Shown: positions 18,817 through 29,155 of the stretch, in pieces
Layout of the letters: the number at the start of each line of letters is the position of its first letter
Numbering within the stretch: the first letter of the stretch is position 1
Origin: BJGV01 sp964194745
GTDB taxonomy: Bacteria > Pseudomonadota > Gammaproteobacteria > Burkholderiales > Nitrosomonadaceae
Reading direction: 5' to 3'
DNA length: 64,000 bases
NCBI GenBank assembly: GCA_965248035.1
Contig: OZ252054.1
Location: 930,001 to 994,000 of the forward strand
The notes under the pieces: model-generated
The model's database searches: none
Told to the model about the DNA's origin: nothing
Seen by the model: the letters and a program-made list of their open reading frames with translations, nothing else
Position numbers and translations under genes: made by a program

Positions 18817-20709
18817 ATGTTTGATTTTGTTCAGAAACGAAAACGTGCAGTCCGAGTCATCATGGTGATTGCTACATTGCCGTTCCTATTTTGGGGAATC
18901 GACTCGTACCGCAACCCAAGTGGTGAAGATTATGTTGCGGTAGTTTCCGGGGAAAAAATTCATCGCCAGGAATTTGACCAGGCATTACGTACCCAACAGG
19001 AGACTATGCGAGAGACTATGGGAGATAGCTTTAATGTCACCATGCTAGATGACCCAGAAATAAGATATTCCGTATTGGAAGGACTAATTCAACAGCGACT
19101 GCTTAATCGTGAAGCAGTACGTATCGGCCTGGCTGTTTTAGATTCCCAACTAAGAAAAGAAATAAAGGATATTCCAGTATTTCAGCAGGATGGGAAATTT
19201 TCTAATCAGCTCTATAAGGAATTATTGCGCAACCAAGGAATGGATGCAGTGATGTTTGAATCGCGTGTTCGTCAAGATATGATGCGGCAACAAGTGGTCG
19301 ATGCTTACACCAAAAATGGTTTTATTTCGGATACGGTAGCAAAAAGTATCATACGTTTAAGTGAAGAGAAACGTGAAATTAGTCTTGTTCAAATCCAACC
19401 AGAGAAATTCTTGTCACAAATAAAACCTAACAATGATGCAATTAAATCCTATTATGACAGTCACCAAACTGAGTTTCTGCAACCCGAACAAGTACGAGTC
19501 GAGTATCTAGTACTATCAGTAGACGATCTAGCTAAAAAGGTACAGGTGAGTACCGAGGAAACAATAAAATATTTTGATGAGCACAAAGCTGAATTTGGTC
19601 GGATGGAAGAGCGTCGGGCTAGTCATATTTTACTAAGTGCGCCTACTACTGCATCTGATACAGACAAAGCTGCGGCACGTGCTAAGGCGGAAGAATTATT
19701 ATCACAGATCAAGCAGGCACCACAAAGTTTTGCTGATCTTGCCAGAAAATATTCGCAAGATGCTGGATCGGCAGATAAAGGTGGTGATCTCGGGTTTTTT
19801 GGACGCGGTACGATGGCTAAGGATTTTGAGGATGAGATTTTTCAGATGGAACCTGGAGAAGTTCGTGGGCCGGTTCAGACAGAATTTGGTTTTCACATTA
19901 TTAAACTTTCTGCAGTGAAAGCAGGAGAAGAAATAAATTTTGATGAGGTGAAGGATCAGGTTGAGGAAAAGTTAAGAAAGCAGAAAGCAGGAAAAGAATT
20001 TGGTGAAATGGCTGAAGAATTTCGCAATATGGTATATGAACAGAGCGATAGCCTACAGCCTGCTGCCGAGCATTTTATGTTGCCTATACAAAAGAGTGAT
20101 TGGATCAGTAGGAAAGAAGGGAAGCCTTCATACTTCACCAATGGAAAGCTGTTGCAAGCAATATTTTCAGAGGACTCGATCGAGAACAAGCGAAATACCG
20201 AGTCGATTGAGGTTACACCAGACACCTTGATTTCTGCAAGAGTACTTGATCACAGGCCTGCAGCCATGCGCTCAATAACTGTAGTTAGGGAGGAGATTAC
20301 CAAGCTCGTGGCACACCAGCAAGCAACAGATCGGGCAGTGAAAGAGGGTAGGGAGAAGCTAGAACGATTGCAAAAAGGAGAAAAAAATGTAGTTGAGTGG
20401 AATCCTGCCCAGCAGGTTTCTCGCAACGATCCACAGGGACTTGATTATGAAATTTTACGGTCGATTTTCAAGACTAAATCGACCAGGCTACCTGCCTACA
20501 CTGGGACTGTTAACTCTCAGAACGGATTTTCTTTAATTCGCATTAGTGATGTAATTGAGGTAGCGCCACCGGATGAAAAGAAAATTAAGGCTTTTAGCCG
20601 ACAGCTGCAACAGTTATTTGCTCAAGAAGAGTTATCATCATATCTTGCAGCAATTAAACAGCGGTACGATGTAACGGTGAGGAAAGAGAGAATTGAGAAT
20701 GAGCAGTAG
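18817..20709 (+). CDS. ppiD: Peptidyl-prolyl isomerase PpiD (SurA-like, membrane anchored)
   Basis: Periplasmic folding factor anchored in the inner membrane near the Sec exit. It has 630 aa. One N-terminal transmembrane segment (about 12-30) precedes a SurA_N-like chaperone region. A parvulin domain (about 262-368) carries ERRASHILLSA, SQDAGSADKGGDLGFFGRG and EFGFHIIKL, and a second degenerate C-terminal region follows. The tail of the gene is 11 bp from the convergent fabI. Confidence 0.94.
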   Translation: MFDFVQKRKRAVRVIMVIATLPFLFWGIDSYRNPSGEDYVAVVSGEKIHRQEFDQALRTQQETMRETMGDSFNVTMLDDPEIRYSVLEGLIQQRLLNREAVRIGLAVLDSQLRKEIKDIPVFQQDGKFSNQLYKELLRNQGMDAVMFESRVRQDMMRQQVVDAYTKNGFISDTVAKSIIRLSEEKREISLVQIQPEKFLSQIKPNNDAIKSYYDSHQTEFLQPEQVRVEYLVLSVDDLAKKVQVSTEETIKYFDEHKAEFGRMEERRASHILLSAPTTASDTDKAAARAKAEELLSQIKQAPQSFADLARKYSQDAGSADKGGDLGFFGRGTMAKDFEDEIFQMEPGEVRGPVQTEFGFHIIKLSAVKAGEEINFDEVKDQVEEKLRKQKAGKEFGEMAEEFRNMVYEQSDSLQPAAEHFMLPIQKSDWISRKEGKPSYFTNGKLLQAIFSEDSIENKRNTESIEVTPDTLISARVLDHRPAAMRSITVVREEITKLVAHQQATDRAVKEGREKLERLQKGEKNVVEWNPAQQVSRNDPQGLDYEILRSIFKTKSTRLPAYTGTVNSQNGFSLIRISDVIEVAPPDEKKIKAFSRQLQQLFAQEELSSYLAAIKQRYDVTVRKERIENEQ

Positions 20710-20720
20710 TTATAATCTCA

Positions 20721-21509
20721 TTATGGGCTAATGATGTCGAAGGCAACATTATTAAACCCGGCATCCACGTAGGTAATCTCCCCGGTAATGCCACTGGCCA
20801 AATCGCTACATAAAAAGGCTGCGACATTACCCACCTCTCCGATGGAAACATTACGCCGTAACGGCGCAACTTTTTCGGTGTATCCCAACAGTTTTCCAAA
20901 ATCACTTATTCCTGCCGAAGCCAAGGTTTTGATCGGACCTGCAGAAATTGCATTAACCCTTATCCCTTTTGGACCAAGACTTGATGCCATAAAGCGCACA
21001 TTGGCTTCAAGGCTCGCTTTAGCCAGTCCCATCACATTGTAATTTGGCATAACTCTCTTTGCGCCCAAGTAAGTGAGTGTTAGAAGTGAGCCGTTTCTGC
21101 CTTGCATCAGTAGCAACCCGGCTTTAGCCAGAGCGGCAAAGCTATAGGAGCTAATATCATGAGCAATATGGAAAGCTTCTCGATTTAGGCTTTCTAGATA
21201 GTCCCCACTCAATGCTTCACGCGGAGCGAAGGCAATAGAGTGTACGATGCTATCGAGGCTGTCCCAGCGTTTTCCAAGATCATCGAAGCTCCGGGTAATC
21301 TCGTTATCATTTGCTACGTCGCAGGAAAAAAGTAAATCACTATCGAATTCGGCAGCCAGTTTCTCAACGCGTTCGCGTATGCCTTCTGCCTGATAAGTGA
21401 AAGCAAGCTTTGCGCCTTCGCGTTGCATAGCTTTGGCGATGCCATAAGCGATGGAACGATTACTAAGTAGCCCGGTGATGAGGATGTGTTTGTCTGTGAG
21501 AAATCCCAT
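20721..21509 (-). CDS. fabI: Enoyl-[acyl-carrier-protein] reductase (NADH)
   Basis: Last step of each fatty-acid elongation cycle. It has 262 aa. The FabI-type cofactor motif GLLSNRSIAYGIA is at 13-25. The catalytic Tyr147, Tyr157 and Lys164 (Y-x6-K) are all present (E. coli Y146/Y156/K163). The C-terminus ends in a typical GFNNVAF. It stands alone, convergent with ppiD. Confidence 0.97.
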   Translation of the reverse strand: MGFLTDKHILITGLLSNRSIAYGIAKAMQREGAKLAFTYQAEGIRERVEKLAAEFDSDLLFSCDVANDNEITRSFDDLGKRWDSLDSIVHSIAFAPREALSGDYLESLNREAFHIAHDISSYSFAALAKAGLLLMQGRNGSLLTLTYLGAKRVMPNYNVMGLAKASLEANVRFMASSLGPKGIRVNAISAGPIKTLASAGISDFGKLLGYTEKVAPLRRNVSIGEVGNVAAFLCSDLASGITGEITYVDAGFNNVAFDIISP

Positions 21510-21656
21510 GTCTTATCCTTTATGAGTATTCTATTCTGGAAACTGGAGGATTATAGCTCAGGAGCCTGCCGTACTTGAAGAACCACGGTAAAATTCATCG
21601 AGTATAGGTTTTCCATCCACCCTGTAACCTAGTATTTACGCTAAACTATAAAGCCG

Positions 21657-23855
21657 ATGAAGGTACTGTTTAAATACCTACCAGCACTTTTTGTAACCTT
21701 GTTATCTGCCTGTGGTGGTGATTCTTGGAATGACCCTTATCCTGCTGCGGATGTGGATAGAAATATTTTCTATGGCGCTTTTGCTGAGCGTCCTAAGCAC
21801 CTTGATCCGGTGCAGTCATATAGTTCAAATGAAATTATGTTCACCGCACAGGTTTATGAGCCGCCACTACAATATCACTATTTAAAACGGCCTTATAAGC
21901 TGGTTCCTCTATCGGCAACGAGAATGCCAGTGGCACAGTACCTTGACAAGAACGGGAGGCACTTGCCTGACGGTGTTGATGCCGAAAAAATTGCTTATAC
22001 GATTTACGAAATTTCCATTAAACCTGGTATTCGCTACCAGCCTCATCCCGCCTTCGCCAGAAATGAGCAGGGAAAGTTTCTCTATCATGATTTGACCGCT
22101 AAAGACTTGACCGAGGTTTATAAGCTTAGTGATTTTCTTCACTCTGACACGCGTGAACTGACCGCAGAAGATTATGTATTTGAGGCCAAGCGTCTGGCAC
22201 ATCCTAGACTGCATTCTCCGATTTTTGGTTTGATGTCAGATTACATTGTGGGCCTCAAGGAATATTCAACCACCCTAAAGACTGCAGCCAAGGAACAGTC
22301 AAAAAAACAGGGCAAGGACGCTTATCTGGATTTGAATAATTATGCACTGGAGGGCGCACAGGTAGTTGATTCTTACACCTATCGCATCAAGATCAAGGGT
22401 AAATACCCGCAGTTTATATACTGGTTGGCGATGCCTTTTTTTGCTCCAATTCCGTGGGAAGCGGAGCGTTTTTATACCCAACAAGGGTTGGTAGAAAAGA
22501 ACATTACACTTGATTGGTATCCCGTTGGCACCGGGCCTTACATGCTAACTGAGAACAACCCGAATCTGGTGATGGTATTGGAAAAGAATCCTAACTTTCA
22601 TGGCGAAACTTATCCTGCTGGAGGGACGGCCGACGATGTGAAGGTGGGTTTGCAAGCGGATGTAGGAAAGCCGTTGCCATTTATAAGCAAGCTTATGTTT
22701 TATCGTGACAAGGAGAGCATCCCACGTTGGAACAAATTCCTGCAAGGCTATTACGATGCCTCTGGGATAGGCTCCGATAGTTTTGATCAGGCCGTACAAA
22801 TTACGGGGCAAGGAGAGGCAACCGTGACAGAAGCAATGAGGGTCCAGGGTATCCGACTAGAGACGGCGGTAGCGACTTCCACTTACTACATGGGCTTCAA
22901 CATGTTAGATCCTCTAGTTGGCGGGTTCTCAGAGTCTGCCAGAAAATTACGTCAAGCTATCTCCATTGCGGTGGACTACGAGGAATACGTTTCAATATTT
23001 GCCAATGGTCGTGGTATTCCGGCACAGGGGCCAATTGCACCGGGTATTGCTGGTCATCGTTATGGCAAAGAAGGGATCAACACGATTGTATATGACTGGG
23101 AGAACGAAAAACCACGTCGCAAACCTATCGAAACTGCCAGAGCTTTGTTAGCAGAGGCAGGTTATCCCAATGGAATCGACGTCAAAACTAGTGCGCCATT
23201 GGTGTTGTATTTTGATGCTACCGCACGCGGCGCTGAGGACAAGTCAAAACTAGACTGGATGCGTAAACAGTTTCAGAAACTCAATATTCAATTAGTAGTC
23301 CGAAGTACAGATTACAATCGCTTTCAGGATAAGATACGTAAGGGAAATGCGCAAATCTTTGAATGGGGGTGGAACGCTGATTACCCAGATCCAGAAAACT
23401 TTTTGTTCCTGTTACATGGGCCACAACGAAAAGTTGGCAACGACGGTGAGAACGCTGCTAATTACGACAACCCTGAATATAACTATTTGTTCGAGCAAAT
23501 GAAGAATATTGAGAATAGTCCTGAGCGCCAGAAAATTATCGATCGTATGGTCAACATTCTGCGTCAAGATGCACCCTGGCTCTGGGGATATCATCCCAAG
23601 GAATACGGTTTGTATCATGCCTGGTATAAAAACGTGAAGCCCAATAGGATGTCACATAACAATATGAAATATCATCGTATAGACGCCGACTTGAGGGGAC
23701 AAAAGCGACACAATTGGAATGAACCAGTACTGTGGCCTGTGGTGGCATGTCTGATAGTGTTGTTGGTCGGACTGGTTCCGGCAGTGGTTGCTTATCACCG
23801 AAAGGAACGTGGGGCAGGAATAAAGAATTTAAGAGCACGAGGTAAAAATGCTTAA
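21657..23855 (+). CDS. Peptide-type ABC transporter substrate-binding lipoprotein (YejA-like)
   Basis: Extracytoplasmic solute-binding protein of the SBP_bac_5 (oligopeptide/dipeptide) family, 732 aa, longer than the usual 530-600. The N-terminus is a lipoprotein signal with lipobox LSAC and lipidation Cys19. A C-terminal hydrophobic helix (about 692-715) followed by basic residues suggests a second membrane anchor. Typical family stretches include WGWNADYPDPENFL. It heads a four-gene importer and overlaps the first permease by 8 bp. Confidence 0.9.
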   Translation: MKVLFKYLPALFVTLLSACGGDSWNDPYPAADVDRNIFYGAFAERPKHLDPVQSYSSNEIMFTAQVYEPPLQYHYLKRPYKLVPLSATRMPVAQYLDKNGRHLPDGVDAEKIAYTIYEISIKPGIRYQPHPAFARNEQGKFLYHDLTAKDLTEVYKLSDFLHSDTRELTAEDYVFEAKRLAHPRLHSPIFGLMSDYIVGLKEYSTTLKTAAKEQSKKQGKDAYLDLNNYALEGAQVVDSYTYRIKIKGKYPQFIYWLAMPFFAPIPWEAERFYTQQGLVEKNITLDWYPVGTGPYMLTENNPNLVMVLEKNPNFHGETYPAGGTADDVKVGLQADVGKPLPFISKLMFYRDKESIPRWNKFLQGYYDASGIGSDSFDQAVQITGQGEATVTEAMRVQGIRLETAVATSTYYMGFNMLDPLVGGFSESARKLRQAISIAVDYEEYVSIFANGRGIPAQGPIAPGIAGHRYGKEGINTIVYDWENEKPRRKPIETARALLAEAGYPNGIDVKTSAPLVLYFDATARGAEDKSKLDWMRKQFQKLNIQLVVRSTDYNRFQDKIRKGNAQIFEWGWNADYPDPENFLFLLHGPQRKVGNDGENAANYDNPEYNYLFEQMKNIENSPERQKIIDRMVNILRQDAPWLWGYHPKEYGLYHAWYKNVKPNRMSHNNMKYHRIDADLRGQKRHNWNEPVLWPVVACLIVLLVGLVPAVVAYHRKERGAGIKNLRARGKNA

Positions 23856-24825
23856 TTACATTATCCGTCGCATTTTCTATGCTATTCCGATTCTTATCGG
23901 TGTGAATCTAATCACCTTCACGTTATTCTTCGTGGTCAATACTCCAGATGACATGGCGCGGATGCAACTAGGTATCAAACGTGTTACGCCCGAGGCTATC
24001 ACTAAATGGAAGCAGGAACGGGGCTATGACAAGCCACTTGTATTTAACAGTGCGGAGCAGGGTGCAAGGAAATTTATCAATACTATTTTTTTCGAGAAAT
24101 CAGCTGCAATGTTTGCCTTTAACTTTGGGCGCGCCGATGACGGGCGTGATATTGCTCATGAAATAAAAACACGCATGTTGCCAAGCCTCGCTATCGCGCT
24201 ACCGGTGTTTCTTCTGGGGCTAGTTGCCTACATTACATTTTCATTGGTAATGGTGTTCTTTCGTGCTACCTATATCGATTTTTGGGGTGTAGTGTTGTGC
24301 GTTGCACTGATGTCTATCTCCAGCCTGTTCTACATAATCGGCGGACAATTCCTTATTAGTAAACTATGGCATTTGGTGCCCATTTCTGGCTTTAGTGGTG
24401 GACTAGATGCGGGCAAATTCCTAGTGCTACCCGTGATCATAGGCGTGATTAGTGGCGCCGGCACAAGCACTCGCTGGTATCGCACCATTTTTCTGGAGGA
24501 AATGGGTAAGGATTATGTCCGCACCGCGCGTGCTAAGGGCTTGCCAGAAAGTATCGTATTATTCAGACATGTGCTCGGGAACGCCATGATTCCAATACTT
24601 ACAGGTGCGGTGGCGGTAATCCCGTTACTGTTTCTCGGCAGTCTTATAGCTGAATCATTCTTCGGCATTCCTGGTTTAGGTAGCTATACCATCGACGCCA
24701 TTAACTCCCAAGACTTTGCCGTAGTGCGATCCATGGTTTTTTTAGGATCGTTCCTTTATATCATCGGGCTGATATTGACTGACATTTCTTACACCTTGGT
24801 CGATCCAAGAATAAGATTGGAATGA
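23848..24825 (+). CDS. ABC transporter permease, YejB/OppB type
   Basis: Inner-membrane channel subunit, 325 aa. An N-terminal helix (IIRRIFYAIPILIGVNLI) precedes further membrane segments. The EAA coupling loop (GKDYVRTARAKGLPE, about 216-230) contacts the ATPase. The C-terminal YTLVDPRIRLE ending is typical of OppB-type permeases. The start overlaps the end of the binding-protein gene, so translation is coupled. Confidence 0.93.
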   Translation: MLNYIIRRIFYAIPILIGVNLITFTLFFVVNTPDDMARMQLGIKRVTPEAITKWKQERGYDKPLVFNSAEQGARKFINTIFFEKSAAMFAFNFGRADDGRDIAHEIKTRMLPSLAIALPVFLLGLVAYITFSLVMVFFRATYIDFWGVVLCVALMSISSLFYIIGGQFLISKLWHLVPISGFSGGLDAGKFLVLPVIIGVISGAGTSTRWYRTIFLEEMGKDYVRTARAKGLPESIVLFRHVLGNAMIPILTGAVAVIPLLFLGSLIAESFFGIPGLGSYTIDAINSQDFAVVRSMVFLGSFLYIIGLILTDISYTLVDPRIRLE

Positions 24826-24847
24826 TACTTTTTCAACAAAAATAACC

Positions 24848-26293
24848 ATGCCTTTCAAACCCGTCATTCTTTGGACTGATGCACTTATCTACCTTCTATT
24901 GGTGGTGGTGATTATTTTTGTTTGGTATGTTCGGCATAACGAGCACCTACTAGTACCTTGGCGGCGAGTAGGCCATAGTGTGAGTGGCATGATGGCGCTT
25001 ACTGTGTTGATACTATTTATTTCTATTGGATTGCTAGATACAGTACATTTCCGCTCTGCTGTAGAGAACAGCGGTAACATCAATATTGAAAAAGTTTATG
25101 ATGTACAAGTGCTAAGTTTGTTTGATGTCATTGCCACACCATTGCGTACAAGAGTTGAGAAAACCTATTCTGCACCGTTTGCAACTCATCTTTACACCAG
25201 GGAAACTATCGAACTTTCAGAAGGCAGACAGGTACGAGAGTTTCCTCGCCTAAAATTTGGCGGCGCACATTTGCACAACCCCGAGACACAATTCACTACA
25301 GATGTAACTTGGCGTACGGTGGCGGGTGTAGGCCTAGGACTTTTTGTTTGGTGCGTATTTGTAGTTTCGTTAGTCATGTTATTGGCATATCGGAGTAGTA
25401 AGAAATTCATACGAACACTTTTTGCTATCTTGCGTAGCGAAACTGAGGTTCCATGGAATGCCATCTTTATCGTGCTTGCGCTGATACTTTCATTGTTTGG
25501 TGCTGCCCTGATGTTGTCTGCCCATTACCACATATTTGGCACTGATAAAGTAGGGCAAGATGTGTTTTATCAATCACTAAAGAGTATTCGTACCGGCTTG
25601 GTAATCGGCACGCTTACTACACTGATTATGCTGCCCTTTGCGCTTCTTCTTGGCATTATGGCGGGGTATTTTCGAGGCTGGGTCGATGATGTGATCCAAT
25701 ATATTTACACCACACTGAGTTCGATCCCCAGCGTATTGCTGATCGCGGCTACAGTGTTGATGATGCAAGTATATATGGAAACTCATCCCGAATTATTCGA
25801 CACAATTGCTGTGCGAGCTGATCTGCGCTTACTGTTTCTTTGCATCATACTTGGTGTTACTAGTTGGACTGGTTTGTGTCGCTTGCTGCGTGGTGAAACC
25901 TTGAAGCTGCGTGAAATGGAATATATCCAGGCGGCCCATGCGTTTGGTGTTTCCCATTGGCGCATAATCAGTCGCCATATTCTTCCAAATGTGATGCATA
26001 TCGTACTGATTGCCACGGTCATGGATTTCAGTGGACTCGTTCTGGCTGAGGCCGTGTTGTCTTATATTGGCGTTGGTGTCGATCCTTCTATGATTAGTTT
26101 TGGTACCATGATTAATGCTGCGCGTCTGGAAATGGCGCGCGAACCGATAGTATGGTGGGCGTTGCTCGCATCCTTTAGTTTTATGTTTACACTAGTATTA
26201 AGCGCTAATTTGTTTGCTGATGCAGTACAAGATGCGTTTAATCCACGAGTGAAAACATTGTCATTTGTTAACCGAAAAGTTGCTCCGCAGTAG
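24848..26293 (+). CDS. ABC transporter permease, YejE/OppC type
   Basis: Second channel subunit, 481 aa, longer than OppC because of an N-terminal region with extra membrane helices and a periplasmic stretch (about residues 60-160). The core carries DKVGQDVFYQ, the EAA loop (REMEYIQAAHAFGVSHWRI, about 355-373) and the final helices ending DAFNPRVK. It is 22 bp after the first permease. Confidence 0.92.
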   Translation: MPFKPVILWTDALIYLLLVVVIIFVWYVRHNEHLLVPWRRVGHSVSGMMALTVLILFISIGLLDTVHFRSAVENSGNINIEKVYDVQVLSLFDVIATPLRTRVEKTYSAPFATHLYTRETIELSEGRQVREFPRLKFGGAHLHNPETQFTTDVTWRTVAGVGLGLFVWCVFVVSLVMLLAYRSSKKFIRTLFAILRSETEVPWNAIFIVLALILSLFGAALMLSAHYHIFGTDKVGQDVFYQSLKSIRTGLVIGTLTTLIMLPFALLLGIMAGYFRGWVDDVIQYIYTTLSSIPSVLLIAATVLMMQVYMETHPELFDTIAVRADLRLLFLCIILGVTSWTGLCRLLRGETLKLREMEYIQAAHAFGVSHWRIISRHILPNVMHIVLIATVMDFSGLVLAEAVLSYIGVGVDPSMISFGTMINAARLEMAREPIVWWALLASFSFMFTLVLSANLFADAVQDAFNPRVKTLSFVNRKVAPQ

Positions 26294-26353
26294 TCATGTA
26301 CATAAATCAGAAACTCAATTTGTGATATCAACAATTAAAAATTCCATCTGTCT

Positions 26354-28414
26354 ATGACTTCTTTGCTGCAAATAGACAATCTTGAAACTATTCTCCATAC
26401 CGGCACAACGCCGGTACGAGCTGTAGATGGACTTACACTACAGATTCTTAAGGGTGAAACCTTCGCATTACTTGGGGAATCTGGCTGTGGCAAATCTATG
26501 GCGGCACTTTCAATGATGCGGTTGCTACCGGAAGTGGGCGAGATAGTCTCAGGTTCTGTCAGGTTCGGTGGGGAGGATTTACTTCTGATGCCAGAGACAG
26601 TGATGCGCAGCATACGTGGTAAGCACATCAGCATGATCTTTCAGGAACCAATGTTGAGCTTAAACCCGGTGCTGACAGTGGCAGAACAGATTGGAGAGGT
26701 ACTGAAACGTCATTTCAATTTACATGGTGTGATGCTACAAAAGCGTGTGCTAGAAATATTGGGTCAGGTAGGTATCCCTGACGCAACACGCCGTATGGCG
26801 GAATATCCCTTTCAGTTCTCCGGCGGAATGAAGCAACGGGTGATGATCGCTATGGCGTTAGTTGGAGAACCTGAGCTGCTAATTGCTGATGAACCCACTA
26901 CCGCACTGGATGTCACAATTCAAGCTCAAGTACTGGACCTTATGCGTGATTTGCAGCGTCAAAAAGGCATGGCGATTCTGCTCATTACCCATGATCTTGG
27001 AGTGGTGGCAGAAATGGCGCACCGCATAGCAGTTATGTATGCAGGTGAAATTGTCGAGACGGCGGTACGTGACGATTTTTTCCGTAGCCCAGCACATCCC
27101 TATTCTCAGAAACTATTTGCTGCATTACCTGGTAGAACCAAGCGAGACCAAGGATTAGCAGTGATTAGTGGAAATGTTCCATCACTGTCAGGTAAGTTTA
27201 TTGGTTGCCGTTTTGCTGATCGTTGTGACCACGCTCGGGACTTGTGCCAAACAACTGCACCGGAATGGAGCGAGGTAAACGCGGGCCATCAGGTGAGATG
27301 TCACCTTTATGACAAAGATGCTGGAGTCAAGGTTCAGAATCAAGTTAAAGTAAAAGAGGCGGATTCTCAGGTAACATCCGTATCTCAAGCTCCCACTATT
27401 AATTCAGAATCATTGTGTGTTACCGACCTTAAGGTTCACTTTCCCATACATAAAGGTCTGATAAAGCGTGTTGCTGGTCACGTCAAGGCAGTAGATGGTG
27501 TGTCACTCACTATTTCACAGGGCAGGACACTGGCGCTGGTAGGGGAATCAGGTTGCGGCAAGACCACGGTAGGAAAAAGCATTCTACAATTAATTTCGCC
27601 CACTGCTGGTAGTGTGCGCTACAACGGATTGGAGCTGGTAGGACTAGAGCGTAAACGATTGCGAGAAAAGCGCGCCGAATTCCAGATTATATTTCAGGAT
27701 CCGTATTCGTCACTTAATCCGAGAATGCGTATTATCGACATCATTGAAGAAGGCATAAATGCGCTAAACACTAAAGATGATAGTGAAGTAAGCAACGGAG
27801 TGCACCAGCCCAATTATTCAAAAGGAGAAGAAGTAGGTGCGCTCTTGCAGCGAGTTGGTTTACCGCCGGAAACCAAATGGCGCTATCCACACGAATTCTC
27901 TGGCGGTCAGCGCCAAAGAATTGCTATTGCTCGCACTTTGGCGGTTAATCCCAGGCTTCTAATTTGTGATGAGCCTACAAGTGCGCTGGACGTTTCTGTA
28001 CAAGCACAGATTCTAAATTTACTTAAGGAGTTACAGCATGGCCTGGGACTCGCGTACTTGTTTATTACTCATAATATTTCAGTTGTAGAATACCTTGCCG
28101 ATGAAGTTGCTGTAATGTATCTGGGCAGAATTGTAGAACAGGGAAGTGTAGGTGAAGTATTAGAAAATCCTAAGCATCCTTATACTCGGGCGCTGCTGTC
28201 GGCAGTGCCAGTAATCGAACTCGAATCAAAGCGAGAGGTCATTCACTTGCATGGAGACTTGCCTTCGCCAGCTAATCCGCCTTCAGGTTGCCATTTTCAT
28301 CCCCGTTGTCCCAACGCCATGCCTGTGTGCTCTGAAACTTATCCGGAAGCAACTGAATTCAGTGCAACGCATACTGCACGGTGTTATCTTTATGAGCAAG
28401 GTTCTCCCTCCTAG
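26354..28414 (+). CDS. ABC transporter ATP-binding protein, two fused ATPase domains (YejF/DppDF-like)
   Basis: Energises the importer. The 686-aa protein fuses two nucleotide-binding domains. The first has Walker A GESGCGKS (41-48) and signature FSGGMKQR (about 156). The second has Walker A GESGCGKTT (about 398) and signature FSGGQRQR (about 514). Each is followed by an oligopeptide/dipeptide C-terminal Cys-rich segment (GCRFADRCDHARDLC and GCHFHPRCPNAMPVC). The fused layout and gene order match yejABEF; the substrate is not known. Confidence 0.93.
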   Translation: MTSLLQIDNLETILHTGTTPVRAVDGLTLQILKGETFALLGESGCGKSMAALSMMRLLPEVGEIVSGSVRFGGEDLLLMPETVMRSIRGKHISMIFQEPMLSLNPVLTVAEQIGEVLKRHFNLHGVMLQKRVLEILGQVGIPDATRRMAEYPFQFSGGMKQRVMIAMALVGEPELLIADEPTTALDVTIQAQVLDLMRDLQRQKGMAILLITHDLGVVAEMAHRIAVMYAGEIVETAVRDDFFRSPAHPYSQKLFAALPGRTKRDQGLAVISGNVPSLSGKFIGCRFADRCDHARDLCQTTAPEWSEVNAGHQVRCHLYDKDAGVKVQNQVKVKEADSQVTSVSQAPTINSESLCVTDLKVHFPIHKGLIKRVAGHVKAVDGVSLTISQGRTLALVGESGCGKTTVGKSILQLISPTAGSVRYNGLELVGLERKRLREKRAEFQIIFQDPYSSLNPRMRIIDIIEEGINALNTKDDSEVSNGVHQPNYSKGEEVGALLQRVGLPPETKWRYPHEFSGGQRQRIAIARTLAVNPRLLICDEPTSALDVSVQAQILNLLKELQHGLGLAYLFITHNISVVEYLADEVAVMYLGRIVEQGSVGEVLENPKHPYTRALLSAVPVIELESKREVIHLHGDLPSPANPPSGCHFHPRCPNAMPVCSETYPEATEFSATHTARCYLYEQGSPS

Positions 28415-28593
28415 GAAATATCAACTTGTGCACTACATACCGCTGATAATCAATACAATTTGAAACGGCACATCAGATGGGTGGGCAGGTGTTTTTGTAA
28501 GTGCTATCTGAAAAGAGAAATTGATACTAAGAATGTGAGGTGCAATTTATTGCTTACGAAATGATCTGGCAGTAAATCTCATCTTGGGAACGA

Positions 28594-28845
28594 TTATTCA
28601 ACACATTTAAAGTAGTAGTCATGACTTGTGTTTACATTAGGCTCGAATACCCTCTTTGCGTGACGCTTTGATTTTGCACATTGCGCTTCGGCTAGCTCTT
28701 TCGCTTCTTTTTCATTCCAGTCGGAGGAGTCGACAATAACAGATCCTGGATTCGCATTAGGTACTCTATTTGCAACTTTGTGTGCGCATCCTATTAATAT
28801 CGAAATTAGCAGTACGGCCATCAAATTAATAATTCTTTTCCGCAT
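28594..28845 (-). CDS. Small hypothetical lipoprotein
   Basis: 83-86 aa. The second ATG (28845) is preferred: AAAGGA lies at a proper distance, whereas it is too close to the first ATG (28854). The signal peptide ends in a lipobox (SILIGC). The mature part is short and charged, with two further Cys (AQCAKSKRH and YFKCVE) that could form a disulphide. No family recognised. It lies alone between convergent and divergent neighbours. Confidence 0.6.
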   Translation of the reverse strand: MRKRIINLMAVLLISILIGCAHKVANRVPNANPGSVIVDSSDWNEKEAKELAEAQCAKSKRHAKRVFEPNVNTSHDYYFKCVE

Positions 28846-28854
28846 TTTTCTCAT

Positions 28855-29155
28855 GTCCTTTATGATTGCAATTTCAACAGTTCAGTAAATATCTTACATA
28901 GTAGTTCTTTATGGGCATTAAATAGTTTCATATTTAGATACAAATCCTCCTCGAATGTTGGATTACAGCTGGTCGACATATTACGAGCAATCTAAGTAGA
29001 TTATAATTGTTTTTTATATGGTAAAAACATACACGAACAGATCACTTCTCTGAGCGACATATTTTTAACATTATATTTTTTACAGTCACTATAAAGTTAT
29101 AGAGGAACATTCCGATAATGGTATATAGGATTCTTGTCTTTGCACGGATTATAGA
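28855..29155. other. AT-rich intergenic stretch
   Basis: About 300 bp between the small lipoprotein and the cNMP/GGDEF gene. No coding frame, RNA gene or terminator was recognised. It must hold the divergent promoters of the two flanking genes. Confidence 0.5.
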
